Assembly (NCBI GenBank): GCA_964538915.1
Contig: CAZIFB010000002.1
Coordinates: 248,001 to 312,000, forward strand
Direction: 5' to 3'
Length of the DNA stretch: 64,000 nucleotides
DNA from: JAEUHQ01 sp964538915
Lineage (GTDB): Bacteria; Planctomycetota; UBA1135; UBA2386
The notes under the pieces are model-generated. The model saw nothing but the letters and a program-made list of their open reading frames with translations, was not told the origin of the DNA and searched no databases. Positions 20,428 through 30,881 of this stretch are shown piece after piece; within the stretch, counting starts at the first letter, position 1; each line of letters begins with the position of its first letter. The translations under genes and the position numbers were made by a program.

Positions 20428-20430
20428 CGA

Positions 20431-20988
20431 TCAGTGCGACGCCGCGAACGCGACCGCAGGAGTCGCGAGGGAAGGCGCCGAGTGGCGTTCGTCGCTCAAC
20501 AGCAGCTGCCAGAACCCGACATCGTGCCATGCGTCGAACTTGCGCCCGGCGCGGACGACCGTTCCGCAGTGCACGAACCCGAGCGACTCGTGCAGTCGAA
20601 CGGAAGCGTCGTTCGGCAGCGCGATGCCGCCGAGCGCGGCGTGGAAGCCCTGCGCACGCAGCACACGGCACAGGCGCTCGTAGAGCGGGCGGCCGAGACC
20701 GCGACCACAGTGGTGCGGCGCCAGGTAGATGCCGGTCTCGGTGATCCACCGGTACGCCGAGCGTGTGCGCCACGCGCCGGACTTCGCGTAGCCGACCACT
20801 TCGCCCTCGCGCTCGGCGGCGAGCCAAGGGTAGGTGTCCTGATGCTCGCGCCACGTCGAGCGCAGTTCGTCCGCGGTGACGTCGTCGTAGCCGAAATGGA
20901 TCGCCGTCGTGCGGATGTAGTGGTTGGTGATCGTCGCGAACGTCGCGAAGTCCTCCGCGTGCGCGAGCCGGATCGTTGCTCCGGTCAT
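20431..20988 (-). CDS. GNAT N-acetyltransferase, phosphinothricin-acetyltransferase-like
   Basis: The 185-residue protein follows the layout of the PAT/Bar/YncA family: TIRLAHAEDFATFATITNHYI at the start, an AEREGEVVGYAKSGAWRTRSAYRWITETGIYL core and the acetyl-CoA loop HHCGRGLGRPLYERL at about 95-109, then LPNDASVRLHESLGF. Members acetylate amino groups of small molecules such as phosphinothricin or methionine sulfoximine; the actual substrate is not predictable. Its ATG overlaps the stop of meaB by ATGA, so it is translated from the same mRNA. It ends 3 bp from the convergent FHA gene. Confidence 0.9.
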   Translation of the reverse strand: MTGATIRLAHAEDFATFATITNHYIRTTAIHFGYDDVTADELRSTWREHQDTYPWLAAEREGEVVGYAKSGAWRTRSAYRWITETGIYLAPHHCGRGLGRPLYERLCRVLRAQGFHAALGGIALPNDASVRLHESLGFVHCGTVVRAGRKFDAWHDVGFWQLLLSDERHSAPSLATPAVAFAASH

Positions 20989-21953
20989 CGCCGCCCCTTC
21001 ACCAGGTCTCGGGCCGCAGTCGTCGCCAGGACCTCGCCGCGTGCGACGCGCTGGCGCGCCGCAGCCATTGCCGCGGCCGTCGAGGGATCGGCGAGGAACG
21101 CCGTCAGCAGCCGTTCGCGAACCGCGGTGTCCAGCCACTCGTCGGCCTGCCGCGCTCGACGTGCCGCGAACCTCCCGTCGGCGCGCCGTGCGGCGGCAGC
21201 ACGCTCGATCGTGCGCCACAGCTCGTCGAGGCCGGCGCCGGTGAGCGACGAGCCGACGACGACCGCAGGCGGTTCCGCGCCGTCGGGATGCAGCACGTGC
21301 ATGGCGATGCGGCACTGCTGCGCGGCGCGCTCCGCGGCGGCCGCGAGGTCGCCGTCCGCCTTGTGCACGAGCACCGCGTCGGCGAGTTCCATCACGCCGC
21401 GCTTGATGCCCTGGAGTTCGTCGCCGGCCGCCGGCGAGAGCAGGAGCAGGAAGAAGTCGACCATGCCGTGCACCGCGACTTCGCTCTGACCCGTGCCGAT
21501 CGTCTCGACGAGAACGACGTCGAACCCGCCCGCCTCGCACAGCAGCATCGCTTCGCGGGTGCGCGCGGCCACGCCGCCGAGGGTCTCGCCGCCGGGCGAC
21601 GGCCGGATGAACGCGTTCGCCTGCCGGCTCAGCTCGGTCATCCGCGTCTTGTCGCCGAGGATGCTGCCGCCGGTGACCGCCGAACTCGGATCGACGGCGA
21701 GGACCGCGACCCGGTGGCCGGCGCCGCACAGCTGCATGCCGAGTGCTTCGATCAGCGTGCTCTTCCCCACGCCGGGCGCTCCGGTGATGCCGACGCGCAG
21801 CGACGCACCGGCGCGCGGAAGCAGCGCCTGCAGCAGTTCGTCCGCAGCGCCGGCATCGGTGTCGCGCCGGCTCTCGACGAGGGTGATGCCGCGCGCGAGG
21901 GCGCCGCGGTCACCGAGCTGGATCGCTGCAGCGAGGTCGTGGATCGACGTCAC
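20985..21953 (-). CDS. meaB: MeaB/ArgK-type GTPase, methylmalonyl-CoA mutase chaperone
   Basis: The 322-residue protein is a G3E-family P-loop GTPase. The Walker A motif GAPGVGKST lies at about residues 57-65, followed by AVDPSSAVTGGSILGDKTRM and the FDVVLVETIGTGQSE switch region, both typical of MeaB/ArgK. MeaB binds methylmalonyl-CoA mutase and guards loading and integrity of its adenosylcobalamin cofactor using GTP. The mutase itself is encoded at 27674-29827, separated by four unrelated genes. Its length matches the family norm of about 320-330 residues. It is followed by the acetyltransferase with an ATGA overlap. Confidence 0.95.
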   Translation of the reverse strand: MTSIHDLAAAIQLGDRGALARGITLVESRRDTDAGAADELLQALLPRAGASLRVGITGAPGVGKSTLIEALGMQLCGAGHRVAVLAVDPSSAVTGGSILGDKTRMTELSRQANAFIRPSPGGETLGGVAARTREAMLLCEAGGFDVVLVETIGTGQSEVAVHGMVDFFLLLLSPAAGDELQGIKRGVMELADAVLVHKADGDLAAAAERAAQQCRIAMHVLHPDGAEPPAVVVGSSLTGAGLDELWRTIERAAAARRADGRFAARRARQADEWLDTAVRERLLTAFLADPSTAAAMAAARQRVARGEVLATTAARDLVKGRR

Positions 21954-22053
21954 GCGGACACGCTACGCGGCGGCCGTCCGTCTTGCCACGCGGGTGGTAT
22001 CGGCCGACACGGGCGTGCGCACATCGAGGTCGCGACGATACGCTGCCGCCCAC

Positions 22054-22959
22054 ATGCGCTTCGAGAACCAGCGCGGCAGCTCCAACGTCGAGGATCGCCG
22101 CGGCGACGGTGCGCCGCGTCGCGGCGGCAGTCCGTTCGGCGGCGGAGGTGTGCGGATTCCGATGGGGCGTGGCGGCGTCGGCATCGGCGGCCTGCTCGTG
22201 CTGCTCGCCCTCGCCTGGTTCGCGGGGCTGGACCCGCTCGCCCTGCTGGCCGGCAACGGCGCGGTGCGCCGCAGCAGCGGACCCGTCGCCACGACGCGTG
22301 CGGAGGAGGAGCTGAAGGACTTCGTCGGCAAGGTGCTCGCGACGACCGAGACGTGCTGGAGCGAACTGCTGCCCGCGAAGCTCCGGCGCGACTACGAGCC
22401 ACCGAAGCTCGTCTTGTTCCGCGACGGCGCGCAATCGGCGTGCGGCTTTGCCGAGTCCGCGGTGGGGCCGTTCTACTGCCCCGGCGACAGCAAGGTGTAC
22501 ATCGACCTGTCGTTCCTCGACGAGATGGCGCGCACGCTCGGTGCTTCCGGCGACTTCGCGCAGGCCTACGTCGTCGCGCACGAGGTGGGGCACCACGTGC
22601 AGAACCTGCTCGGCACGAACCGCCAGGTGGCAGCGTTGCGCGCTCGCGGAGCCAGCGAGGCCGAACAGAACCGCGCTTCCGTGCAGCTCGAACTGCAGGC
22701 GGACTACTTCGCCGGCGTGTGGGCGCACTTCGTCGAACACCGCATGCGAGCGACCGTCCGGCTCGACGCCGGCGACTACGAAGAAGCGATCGCCGCCGCA
22801 CAGGCGGTCGGTGACGACACGTTGCAGCGGCGCGCCACGGGCCGCGTCGTGCCCGAGAAGTTCACGCACGGCACCGCCGCGCAGCGGGCGAAGTGGTTCC
22901 GGCTCGGATTCGAGACCGGTGACCCGCTGGCCCACGACCCGTTCCGCGAAGAGAAGTAA
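22054..22959 (+). CDS. ypfJ: Neutral zinc metallopeptidase, YpfJ/KPN_02809 family
   Basis: The 301-residue protein has the family hallmarks: N-terminal MRFENQRGSSNVEDRRG, a Gly/Arg-rich stretch, one membrane helix at about 47-66, then GPFYCPGDSKVYIDLSF and the zinc motif AYVVAHEVGHHVQNLLG at about residues 171-187, with ELQADYFAGVWAH supplying the further ligand region. The length agrees with family members. It is predicted to be membrane-anchored with the peptidase domain outside. Natural substrates are unknown. It is divergent from meaB and followed 2 bp later by the hydrolase gene, forming a two-gene unit. Confidence 0.93.
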   Translation: MRFENQRGSSNVEDRRGDGAPRRGGSPFGGGGVRIPMGRGGVGIGGLLVLLALAWFAGLDPLALLAGNGAVRRSSGPVATTRAEEELKDFVGKVLATTETCWSELLPAKLRRDYEPPKLVLFRDGAQSACGFAESAVGPFYCPGDSKVYIDLSFLDEMARTLGASGDFAQAYVVAHEVGHHVQNLLGTNRQVAALRARGASEAEQNRASVQLELQADYFAGVWAHFVEHRMRATVRLDAGDYEEAIAAAQAVGDDTLQRRATGRVVPEKFTHGTAAQRAKWFRLGFETGDPLAHDPFREEK

Positions 22960-22961
22960 CC

Positions 22962-23771
22962 TTGCGACGCCGCGTGTTCCTACTGCTCCTCGTCGCTGCC
23001 GTCGGGTACTCGCTGCTGCTGCTGGCCGTGTACCTGCAGCAGGACCTGCTCGTGTTCCCCGGCGCCGGGCGCGGCATCCGCCCGCTCGACGTGACCGGAG
23101 TCACGACGCGCGAGCTTCCCGGGCTGCGCAACGAGCCGTTCCGCATCGTCGAGTGCGTGCCCGACAAGCCCACCGCGGTAGTAGTGCACTTCGTCGGCAA
23201 CGGCGAAGACCTCTGCAGCGCCGCACGCTACGCGGTTTCGTTCGCGGGGTACGGCGTGGCGGTCGTCTCGCCCGAGTACCCGGGCTATGGCGGCAGCCGC
23301 GGTCGCCCGTCGGTGGCCTCGGTCCTGCGCGCGGCGGAACTCACGACCGAACACGCGGCGGCGCTCGCGCAGCGCTTCGGCGTTCCGCTCTACGCGTCGG
23401 GCAGCTCGCTCGGCACGTTCAGCGCCGTGCACGTCGCGTCGCAGGGCAAGGTGGCGAAGTGCCTGCTGCGCGCGCCGGCGACGTCGATCGCCGCGGTCGC
23501 AGCGTCGAGCTTCTGGTGGCTTCCGGTGCGCACGCTGCTGCGGCACACGTTCGACAACCGCGATCCGGCGAAGCGCGTCACGTGCCCCGTGCTGATCGTG
23601 CACGGTGACGCCGACGAGGTGATTCCGGTCGAGCAGGGCAAGGCACTTCGCGAGATGTTCGCGGGGCCGGCCGAGATCGTGATCGTGCCGGGCGCCGGCC
23701 ACAACGATCTGTCGGTCGGGCCCGAAGGCCCGGTCGCCGCGCAGGTGCGCACGTTCCTCGCCGCGAAGTGA
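22962..23771 (+). CDS. Alpha/beta hydrolase with N-terminal membrane helix
   Basis: A TTG at 22962, two bases after the peptidase stop, begins MRRRVFLLLLVAAVGYSLLLLAVYLQQ, a membrane anchor or signal. The remaining fold matches BEM46/ABHD13-type hydrolases: VVVHFVGNGED (oxyanion region), SPEYPGYGGS, the nucleophile elbow ASGSSLGT (Ser about 147), the acid region VLIVHGDADEVIP, and the catalytic His in VPGAGHNDL. The full triad is present, so it is probably an active esterase or peptidase-like enzyme acting at the membrane. Length is 269 residues. The spacing suggests translational coupling to ypfJ; the substrate is unknown. Confidence 0.88.
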   Translation: MRRRVFLLLLVAAVGYSLLLLAVYLQQDLLVFPGAGRGIRPLDVTGVTTRELPGLRNEPFRIVECVPDKPTAVVVHFVGNGEDLCSAARYAVSFAGYGVAVVSPEYPGYGGSRGRPSVASVLRAAELTTEHAAALAQRFGVPLYASGSSLGTFSAVHVASQGKVAKCLLRAPATSIAAVAASSFWWLPVRTLLRHTFDNRDPAKRVTCPVLIVHGDADEVIPVEQGKALREMFAGPAEIVIVPGAGHNDLSVGPEGPVAAQVRTFLAAK

Positions 23772-23795
23772 CGCGGTCGCGACGCGGCGCGCGGG

Positions 23796-25976
23796 TCATT
23801 CGCCGATCGTGAACTTCAGCGCGCGCGTGAACGCGAAGTCCGGCAGCAGCGGGCAGCCGCCCGGGGTCAGCAGGACCCACTGCGCCCAGACGTCGACACC
23901 GATCAGGGTCGTGTCGCACGGCAGCGGGAGCGGGTTCGGCGTGTTGCCCGGTTGGAGGATGTCGAGTGCCGGCACGATCGTGCAGGGACCGCACGCCGCC
24001 GAGATGCTCGACAGACCGAGGACCAGCGCGATCGGCAGGGCCGTCGGGTTGACCAGTTCGAAGGCGAACGTGCTGTCGCCGATCACGGGGTCGCCGTTCC
24101 AGCTCGCGTAGTTCTGGAGCTGGCTCGTGCCGCAGCTGCCGCCGAGGTCGACCACCGCACCGGTGCCGTGCGCCTCGAGCTGATGGCCGCGGACCGTGTC
24201 GTCCGACCAGACCACGATCGCGCGATTGCTCGCGGTGTCGCCGGCGGTGTAGCGCGCCGCGATCGCGGGCACGTTCTCCGCGACGGTCGCGTTGTTCAGG
24301 ATCCATTCGGTGCCACAGACGTCGCCGGTCTCCGGCGAGATGCACGTCGCGAAGACGCGCGGCAGCGACAGGCTGTTGACGCGATCCCGCCACGCGAGCA
24401 GGTAACGGTCCTGCGCGAACGCGACGGCGGGCGCCTCGTGGGCGTGGGTGCCCGGCAAGATCTTGGCGGTGCCGAGCGACAACGAGCCAGAGCCGCAGCT
24501 GCCGCTCCAGCTCAGGAGACGCGTCTGCACGTCCTGCGCGGTGCCGGACGACCGCTGCCACGCGACAAGGAACTCCGAGCCGTCGGGCGACGCGCTCATG
24601 GGCAATGACAACGTGGCGCTCGTCGACGAGTACAACGTCGTCGCGGGAGAACATGGTGCGCCGTTCGAGCCGACGATCGCGCCGCGGATGCGGCTCGTCG
24701 ATCCGGAAGTGTCTGCCCAGGTGACGAGCCACCGCAGAGCACTGCCGCCCTGGGCCGTGATCCCGAGATGCTCCACGGGAGTCGTCAACGATGCGACCTG
24801 ACTCGCGGAGCCGCTCAGCACGGGGTCCCCGGTGGCCGGCACGTGCACGATCCTGGTCCAGATTCCCGGGGGCGGCGAGGAGGTGTGACTCTCGTACGCG
24901 ACGACCACGGTCTGTGCGCTGCTCGTCGATCGGGAGTCGCCGCCGAGCACCGCGGTGAGGTCCGTGCCCGTGGCGACGACCAGCGGACCGGAGACGCCCG
25001 TCGACGGATCGACGGCTCTCACCAAGACCTGGCTGAACGGGAAGGACAGTGCCTGCAGGTACGAAACGAGGAAGCGGCTGGTGCCGTTCACGTTGGCGAC
25101 CGAGGGTCGGCCAGTGGTGAACGATCCGAGGCCGGCGATCTGGACCGTGCTGCCGGACAGGGCTCCGTTGGTGGTGAGGAACTGGCCGCGGATCTCGACG
25201 GCCGGCCCGCCCGCGAACCGCGCGACCCACACCACGAAGTACCGATTCGTCGTGTCGTCGAAGGCGATCGCCGGCGTTACGTCGTCGTACCCGCCGACGG
25301 AACTCACGTCGAAGACCGCACCGACGAGCGGGTCGAGCACCATCGGGTAGGCGGCGCCGTCGACGAAGGCGGCGGGCAGGACCCATTCGACGTGATCACC
25401 GACGACGCGGATCGAGCCGCGTGCCGTGGCGCCGTTCGCATCGACGCCGGTCACCGCGCCGAACGTCACGCCGCCCAGGCCTTCCGCTTCGTAGCGGACG
25501 CCGCCGTCGTCCGCCGCGACCATGGGCATGTCCGTCGTCACGAGGCCGCGCACGACGAGGTCGCCGCTGCCCCCGGGCCGCGTCGCGAAGACGAAGCTCT
25601 GTTCGATGCCGTCGCGACGGACGTCGTAGACCTCGGTGAGGTCGCCGCGGTGCTGGTAGCGCACGGTGTTGTCGAGCACGATCGGCCGCAGGTCCGCACC
25701 GCCGCGCGTGAACACTTGCGTCGATCCGCGCCGGACTTCGTCGAGCGTGAACCGGACCGGGTGCATCGTCGCGGCCCGCTTGCCGAGCGCGGGCACGAAC
25801 TCCATGCCGCGCCCGTCGAATCGCGCCGAGTAGTCGGGGCCCATCGCGTGGGCGCCGTCGGCGGTCGCGGTGACACCGAACGACTCGCGAAGGACGTTCG
25901 CCGCGTTGGCGTCCTGCGCGACGGCGGACGCGCCGGTGAGGAGGGCGAGAGAGACGCTGGGAAGGTATGCGCGCAT
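23796..25976 (-). CDS. Large secreted protein of unknown function
   Basis: The 726-residue protein has a typical signal peptide (MRAYLPSVSLALLTGASAVAQ, cleaved near residue 21), which fixes the start at 25976 in preference to the longer frame. The N-terminal part (about 22-230) is a beta-rich domain with GPDYSARFDGRGMEF and VLDPLVGA. The middle contains several beta-propeller-like blades with recurring Trp-containing motifs (VAYESH, LVTWADT, FLVAWQRSS, YLLAWRDR, AIVVWSDD). The C-terminus has cysteine pairs (ISAACGPCTIV, GGCPLLPDFAF) and ends KFTIGE. The blade motifs resemble domains found in secreted planctomycete and myxobacterial proteins. No catalytic residues are recognised. It sits on the same strand as the next secreted-protein gene and may be co-transcribed. 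Confidence 0.82.
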   Translation of the reverse strand: MRAYLPSVSLALLTGASAVAQDANAANVLRESFGVTATADGAHAMGPDYSARFDGRGMEFVPALGKRAATMHPVRFTLDEVRRGSTQVFTRGGADLRPIVLDNTVRYQHRGDLTEVYDVRRDGIEQSFVFATRPGGSGDLVVRGLVTTDMPMVAADDGGVRYEAEGLGGVTFGAVTGVDANGATARGSIRVVGDHVEWVLPAAFVDGAAYPMVLDPLVGAVFDVSSVGGYDDVTPAIAFDDTTNRYFVVWVARFAGGPAVEIRGQFLTTNGALSGSTVQIAGLGSFTTGRPSVANVNGTSRFLVSYLQALSFPFSQVLVRAVDPSTGVSGPLVVATGTDLTAVLGGDSRSTSSAQTVVVAYESHTSSPPPGIWTRIVHVPATGDPVLSGSASQVASLTTPVEHLGITAQGGSALRWLVTWADTSGSTSRIRGAIVGSNGAPCSPATTLYSSTSATLSLPMSASPDGSEFLVAWQRSSGTAQDVQTRLLSWSGSCGSGSLSLGTAKILPGTHAHEAPAVAFAQDRYLLAWRDRVNSLSLPRVFATCISPETGDVCGTEWILNNATVAENVPAIAARYTAGDTASNRAIVVWSDDTVRGHQLEAHGTGAVVDLGGSCGTSQLQNYASWNGDPVIGDSTFAFELVNPTALPIALVLGLSSISAACGPCTIVPALDILQPGNTPNPLPLPCDTTLIGVDVWAQWVLLTPGGCPLLPDFAFTRALKFTIGE

Positions 25977-26042
25977 GGCTGGTCTCGAGGAGCAGCGAGA
26001 CTGCACGCCCGCGCGTTCGCGGGACCGGCCTCCTTCCAGCGA

Positions 26043-27518
26043 CTAAAGGCGCCCCAGCACGAACTCGAGGCCGTTGCTCGAACTCGCCGCGCCGCCGACC
26101 TCGAAGGTGACGACCTGCAGACGGATGAGGTTGCCGGCCCACGACGGCGTGTTTGGCAGGGCGAAGGCGACGTCCGCGACCCCGCCCGACGCGACGTGTC
26201 CGGTCAGCACGTCCGGGAACGACAGCAGCAGGCAGCCGGGCAGCGCCTGGCCGAGAACCAGCGACAGCGGCACGTTCGTCGCCGAGAGGCCCCAGACGCC
26301 GAGCGAGATCGACACGGTCGGCAACCCGGTGCACACGGCTGCCATCGCCGTGCCGAGCCATGGCTGCGCGGTCGCGGTCAGGACGTTCGGGCCGCCGCTG
26401 CCGGCGCAGCCGGTGCCGTACGCCGTGTTCGCGGGCGGGCAGCCGGCCGTGATCGCGAGCACCGAGCGCGGGGAACTGCCGAGCAGTGCCGGTGCCTGGC
26501 ACAAGAGGATCCGGCCGTCGGGAAGCACTTCGCAGGCGCCGACGAGGCCGGCGAGGCCTAGCGGCGTCAGCGCGGTCGAGCTGCCGATGTCGCTCCACGC
26601 GAGCGTGAGCGGATCGAGGCGCGCGACGCCGCGGACCGACGTCGCTGCGCCGGCGGTCACGGTGCTGAACGCACCGACGACGATCGCGCTGCCGTCGGGG
26701 TGGCGCGCCATGTCGTACGCCGTCGTCAGGTTGCCGCCGCTCAGGGTGCCGGCCACCGACCACGCGGCGCCGTTCCAACGTTGCACGGTCTGGAAGCCGC
26801 CGGCGATCAGTTCGCCGTTGCCGAGTTCGGCGAAAGCGTTCGGCACCATCGATGCGAGGTTGCCGACGGAAGACCACGCGCTGCCGTTCCATCGCGCGAC
26901 GAAGCCCGTGACGCCTGCCACGGAGCCGCCGACGACGAGGTCGCCGTTGCCGAGCAGACGCATTCCGCCGGGCGAGGTCACGCCCGGGCCGAGAGCAGAC
27001 CAGGCTGCGCCGTTCCAGTGCGCGATGTTGCTGGCGGGCGCGCCGCCAGCGCTCGAGAAGTTGCCGAGCACGACGAGGTCGCCGTTCGGCATCTCGACGG
27101 CGTCCTTCACGAGGAAACCGCCGATGCCGCTGCCGAGGGCGGACCACGACGCGCCGTTCCACACGGCGATGTTGTTCACGGGCACGCCGCCCGCGTTGGT
27201 GAACGTGCCGCCGACGACGAGCAGTCCCGACGACGTGCGCAGCAGGGCGTTGACGGACGCGACGGTGCCGCTGACGCCGCCCGCGAGTGCGGACCACGAC
27301 GTGCCGTTCCATCGCGCGATGCGGGCCGCGGCGACGCCGCCGATCGTGGTGAACGTCCCGCCGGCGAAGAGCCCGCCGCTGCCGTCGGGGATCGCGACCG
27401 TCACCGTTTCGGTGCTGCTCGTGAGCGCGGACCATGCCGGCGGATCGACGCACTGCGCGGTCAGCACGGATGCGGCGGCCGCGAGCGAGGCGGAGAGAAG
27501 GATGGCGCGGGCGAGCAT
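26043..27518 (-). CDS. Secreted WNG-repeat beta-propeller protein with C-terminal GTGCAGSGG domain
   Basis: The 491-residue protein starts with a signal peptide (MLARAILLSASLAAAASVLTAQC). Residues about 35-310 hold five or six tandem blades built on IARWNGTSWSALGxG followed by Val/Asn-rich strands and a VVGGTFT- or GGLFAGGTF-type turn. This is the delta-60/kelch-like repeat used by many secreted proteins of planctomycetes and myxobacteria. A C-terminal domain begins with the planctomycete-typical AYGTGCAGSGGPN near residue 360 and ends in a beta-sandwich-like region. The repeats are also visible in the DNA. Function is probably adhesive or structural; no enzyme motif is seen. ATG at 27518 was chosen from the signal peptide. 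Confidence 0.85.
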   Translation of the reverse strand: MLARAILLSASLAAAASVLTAQCVDPPAWSALTSSTETVTVAIPDGSGGLFAGGTFTTIGGVAAARIARWNGTSWSALAGGVSGTVASVNALLRTSSGLLVVGGTFTNAGGVPVNNIAVWNGASWSALGSGIGGFLVKDAVEMPNGDLVVLGNFSSAGGAPASNIAHWNGAAWSALGPGVTSPGGMRLLGNGDLVVGGSVAGVTGFVARWNGSAWSSVGNLASMVPNAFAELGNGELIAGGFQTVQRWNGAAWSVAGTLSGGNLTTAYDMARHPDGSAIVVGAFSTVTAGAATSVRGVARLDPLTLAWSDIGSSTALTPLGLAGLVGACEVLPDGRILLCQAPALLGSSPRSVLAITAGCPPANTAYGTGCAGSGGPNVLTATAQPWLGTAMAAVCTGLPTVSISLGVWGLSATNVPLSLVLGQALPGCLLLSFPDVLTGHVASGGVADVAFALPNTPSWAGNLIRLQVVTFEVGGAASSSNGLEFVLGRL

Positions 27519-27673
27519 GGGAACCCCTTTCGTGCGGAATCGCGGCGGAGCACAGTAGAGGCGCACGCCGCGTCGCGACAGGTTTCGTTGCGCCGCTCGC
27601 CTGTTCCGCCTCGTGTTGCGCGGCGGGCCGTATCGGGACGAGCGCCGTTGCCGGCGCGTCGGACCCGGGGCGA

Positions 27674-29827
<2,154 letters not shown>

Positions 29828-29839
29828 CGGGCGGTGCGG

Positions 29840-29845
29840 AATCTA
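29840..29845 (-). promoter_or_regulatory. Candidate -10 element TAGATT before the mutase gene
   Basis: On the minus strand CGCCGCTAGATTCCGC places TAGATT 12 bp before the mutase ATG, suggesting a very short leader. It is one of the recurrent intergenic CTAG-containing hexamers. The gap is shared with the divergent membrane protein gene at 29896. Confidence 0.25.
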
Positions 29846-29895
29846 GCGGCGCTCGCCGCCGCGACCGAGGCCAAGTCGGCGTCCGTCGCCGTCCG

Positions 29896-30729
29896 ATGAA
29901 GGGCGGCATGGTCCTGCCGCCGGTGTTGCCGCCTCCTGCCCCGCGCGCGCGTGTCGTGGGGGTGCGGTCCCCGTCGGCCCGGGAACCGGATCTCGAACCG
30001 TCCGGTGCGGGGTCGGTCGAGGACGGTGCGTCGCTCCGTTGGCCCTACCTCGCGGCTGGGATCTTCGCGGCGTGGGCGCTCGGCTTGGTGCTGCCCGGCA
30101 TGTTCGCGTGGTTCCTCGCGGCGATTCCGCACGAGATGGGGCACGCGACGGTCGGTTGCCTGCTCGGGCGGCCATCCGCGCCCGCGATCAGCCTCGCGGG
30201 CCACGCGTGGACCGGCATCGGCGAACGGCGCGACTGGCTCGTGTGGGTCACGGCGATGGCGCTCGCCGCCGCTGCGTGCGTCCAGCGAGAGCGTCTGTAC
30301 CGCTGCGTGTCGCTGGCGCTGCTGGCGGTCTTCGTGCCGATGGTCGCGTTCGCCACCGCATCGGAGATCCTGATCGCGGCGGCCGGGCACCTCGGCGAAC
30401 TCGTGTTCGCTGCGTACTGCTACTCGATCTGCTGGGGCGGCGGCCGCACCGGCACGCCGGCGGAACGCGGCGCCGGCGCGTTCGCGGGCGCGCTGTTGCA
30501 GTACGGCAACCTGCGTCTGTGCTGGGGCCTGTTGCACGATGCGGCGGCGCGTGCGCACTACGCGGGGTCGGGTTCGCTCGGCATGAAGAACGACTACCTC
30601 GTGCTCGCCGAGGACCTGTGCCACTGCGGCCTCGGCAAGGTCGCGGGCATCATGCTGGTCATGGCGGTGATGGCGCTGCCTCTCGGTCTGTGGTGGGGCG
30701 CGCACCGTGATCGCCACTGCGGCGAGTGA
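29896..30729 (+). CDS. Polytopic membrane protein with HEMGH motif, putative intramembrane metalloprotease-like
   Basis: The 277-residue protein has a proline-rich N-terminus followed by six or so hydrophobic segments (about 50-75, 110-127, 135-155, 160-176 and 245-265). At the end of the first helix lies IPHEMGHATVG (H79-E-M-G-H83), the HExxH pattern of zinc peptidases and of M50-like membrane enzymes. Unlike site-2 proteases, no NPDG or equivalent second motif is obvious; GHLGE and NDY occur later. The C-terminus has a Cys/His cluster, DLCHCGLG. It could be an M50-like protease or a non-catalytic relative. It is divergent from the mutase gene, with a 68-bp gap. Function not recognised. Confidence 0.65.
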   Translation: MKGGMVLPPVLPPPAPRARVVGVRSPSAREPDLEPSGAGSVEDGASLRWPYLAAGIFAAWALGLVLPGMFAWFLAAIPHEMGHATVGCLLGRPSAPAISLAGHAWTGIGERRDWLVWVTAMALAAAACVQRERLYRCVSLALLAVFVPMVAFATASEILIAAAGHLGELVFAAYCYSICWGGGRTGTPAERGAGAFAGALLQYGNLRLCWGLLHDAAARAHYAGSGSLGMKNDYLVLAEDLCHCGLGKVAGIMLVMAVMALPLGLWWGAHRDRHCGE

Positions 30730-30819
30730 AGCGTCGGGCGGCACAACGCGCCTTCGGACGACACTGCGCCAGCGACGAGGTTCGCCCCGCACGTTGATGC
30801 ATGTGCGGTTCGCCGCCGC

Positions 30820-30825
30820 TAGCTT
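30820..30825 (+). promoter_or_regulatory. Candidate -10 element TAGCTT
   Basis: CGCCGCTAGCTTCTGCC lies 56 bp before the ATG of the polytopic membrane protein at 30882. It has the same CTAG-containing hexamer form as other intergenic elements here. A -35 element is not clear. Confidence 0.25.
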
Positions 30826-30881
30826 CTGCCGCGACCGATGCCCTCTTCCCTCGTGCTCGTTCGTTCCGTGGCGACGCCACC

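Noticed and set aside
27642..27657. Short hairpin GCGCCG-TTGC-CGGCGC after the mutase stop codon
   Set aside because: Only six base pairs and no T tract; such stems are expected by chance at this base composition.
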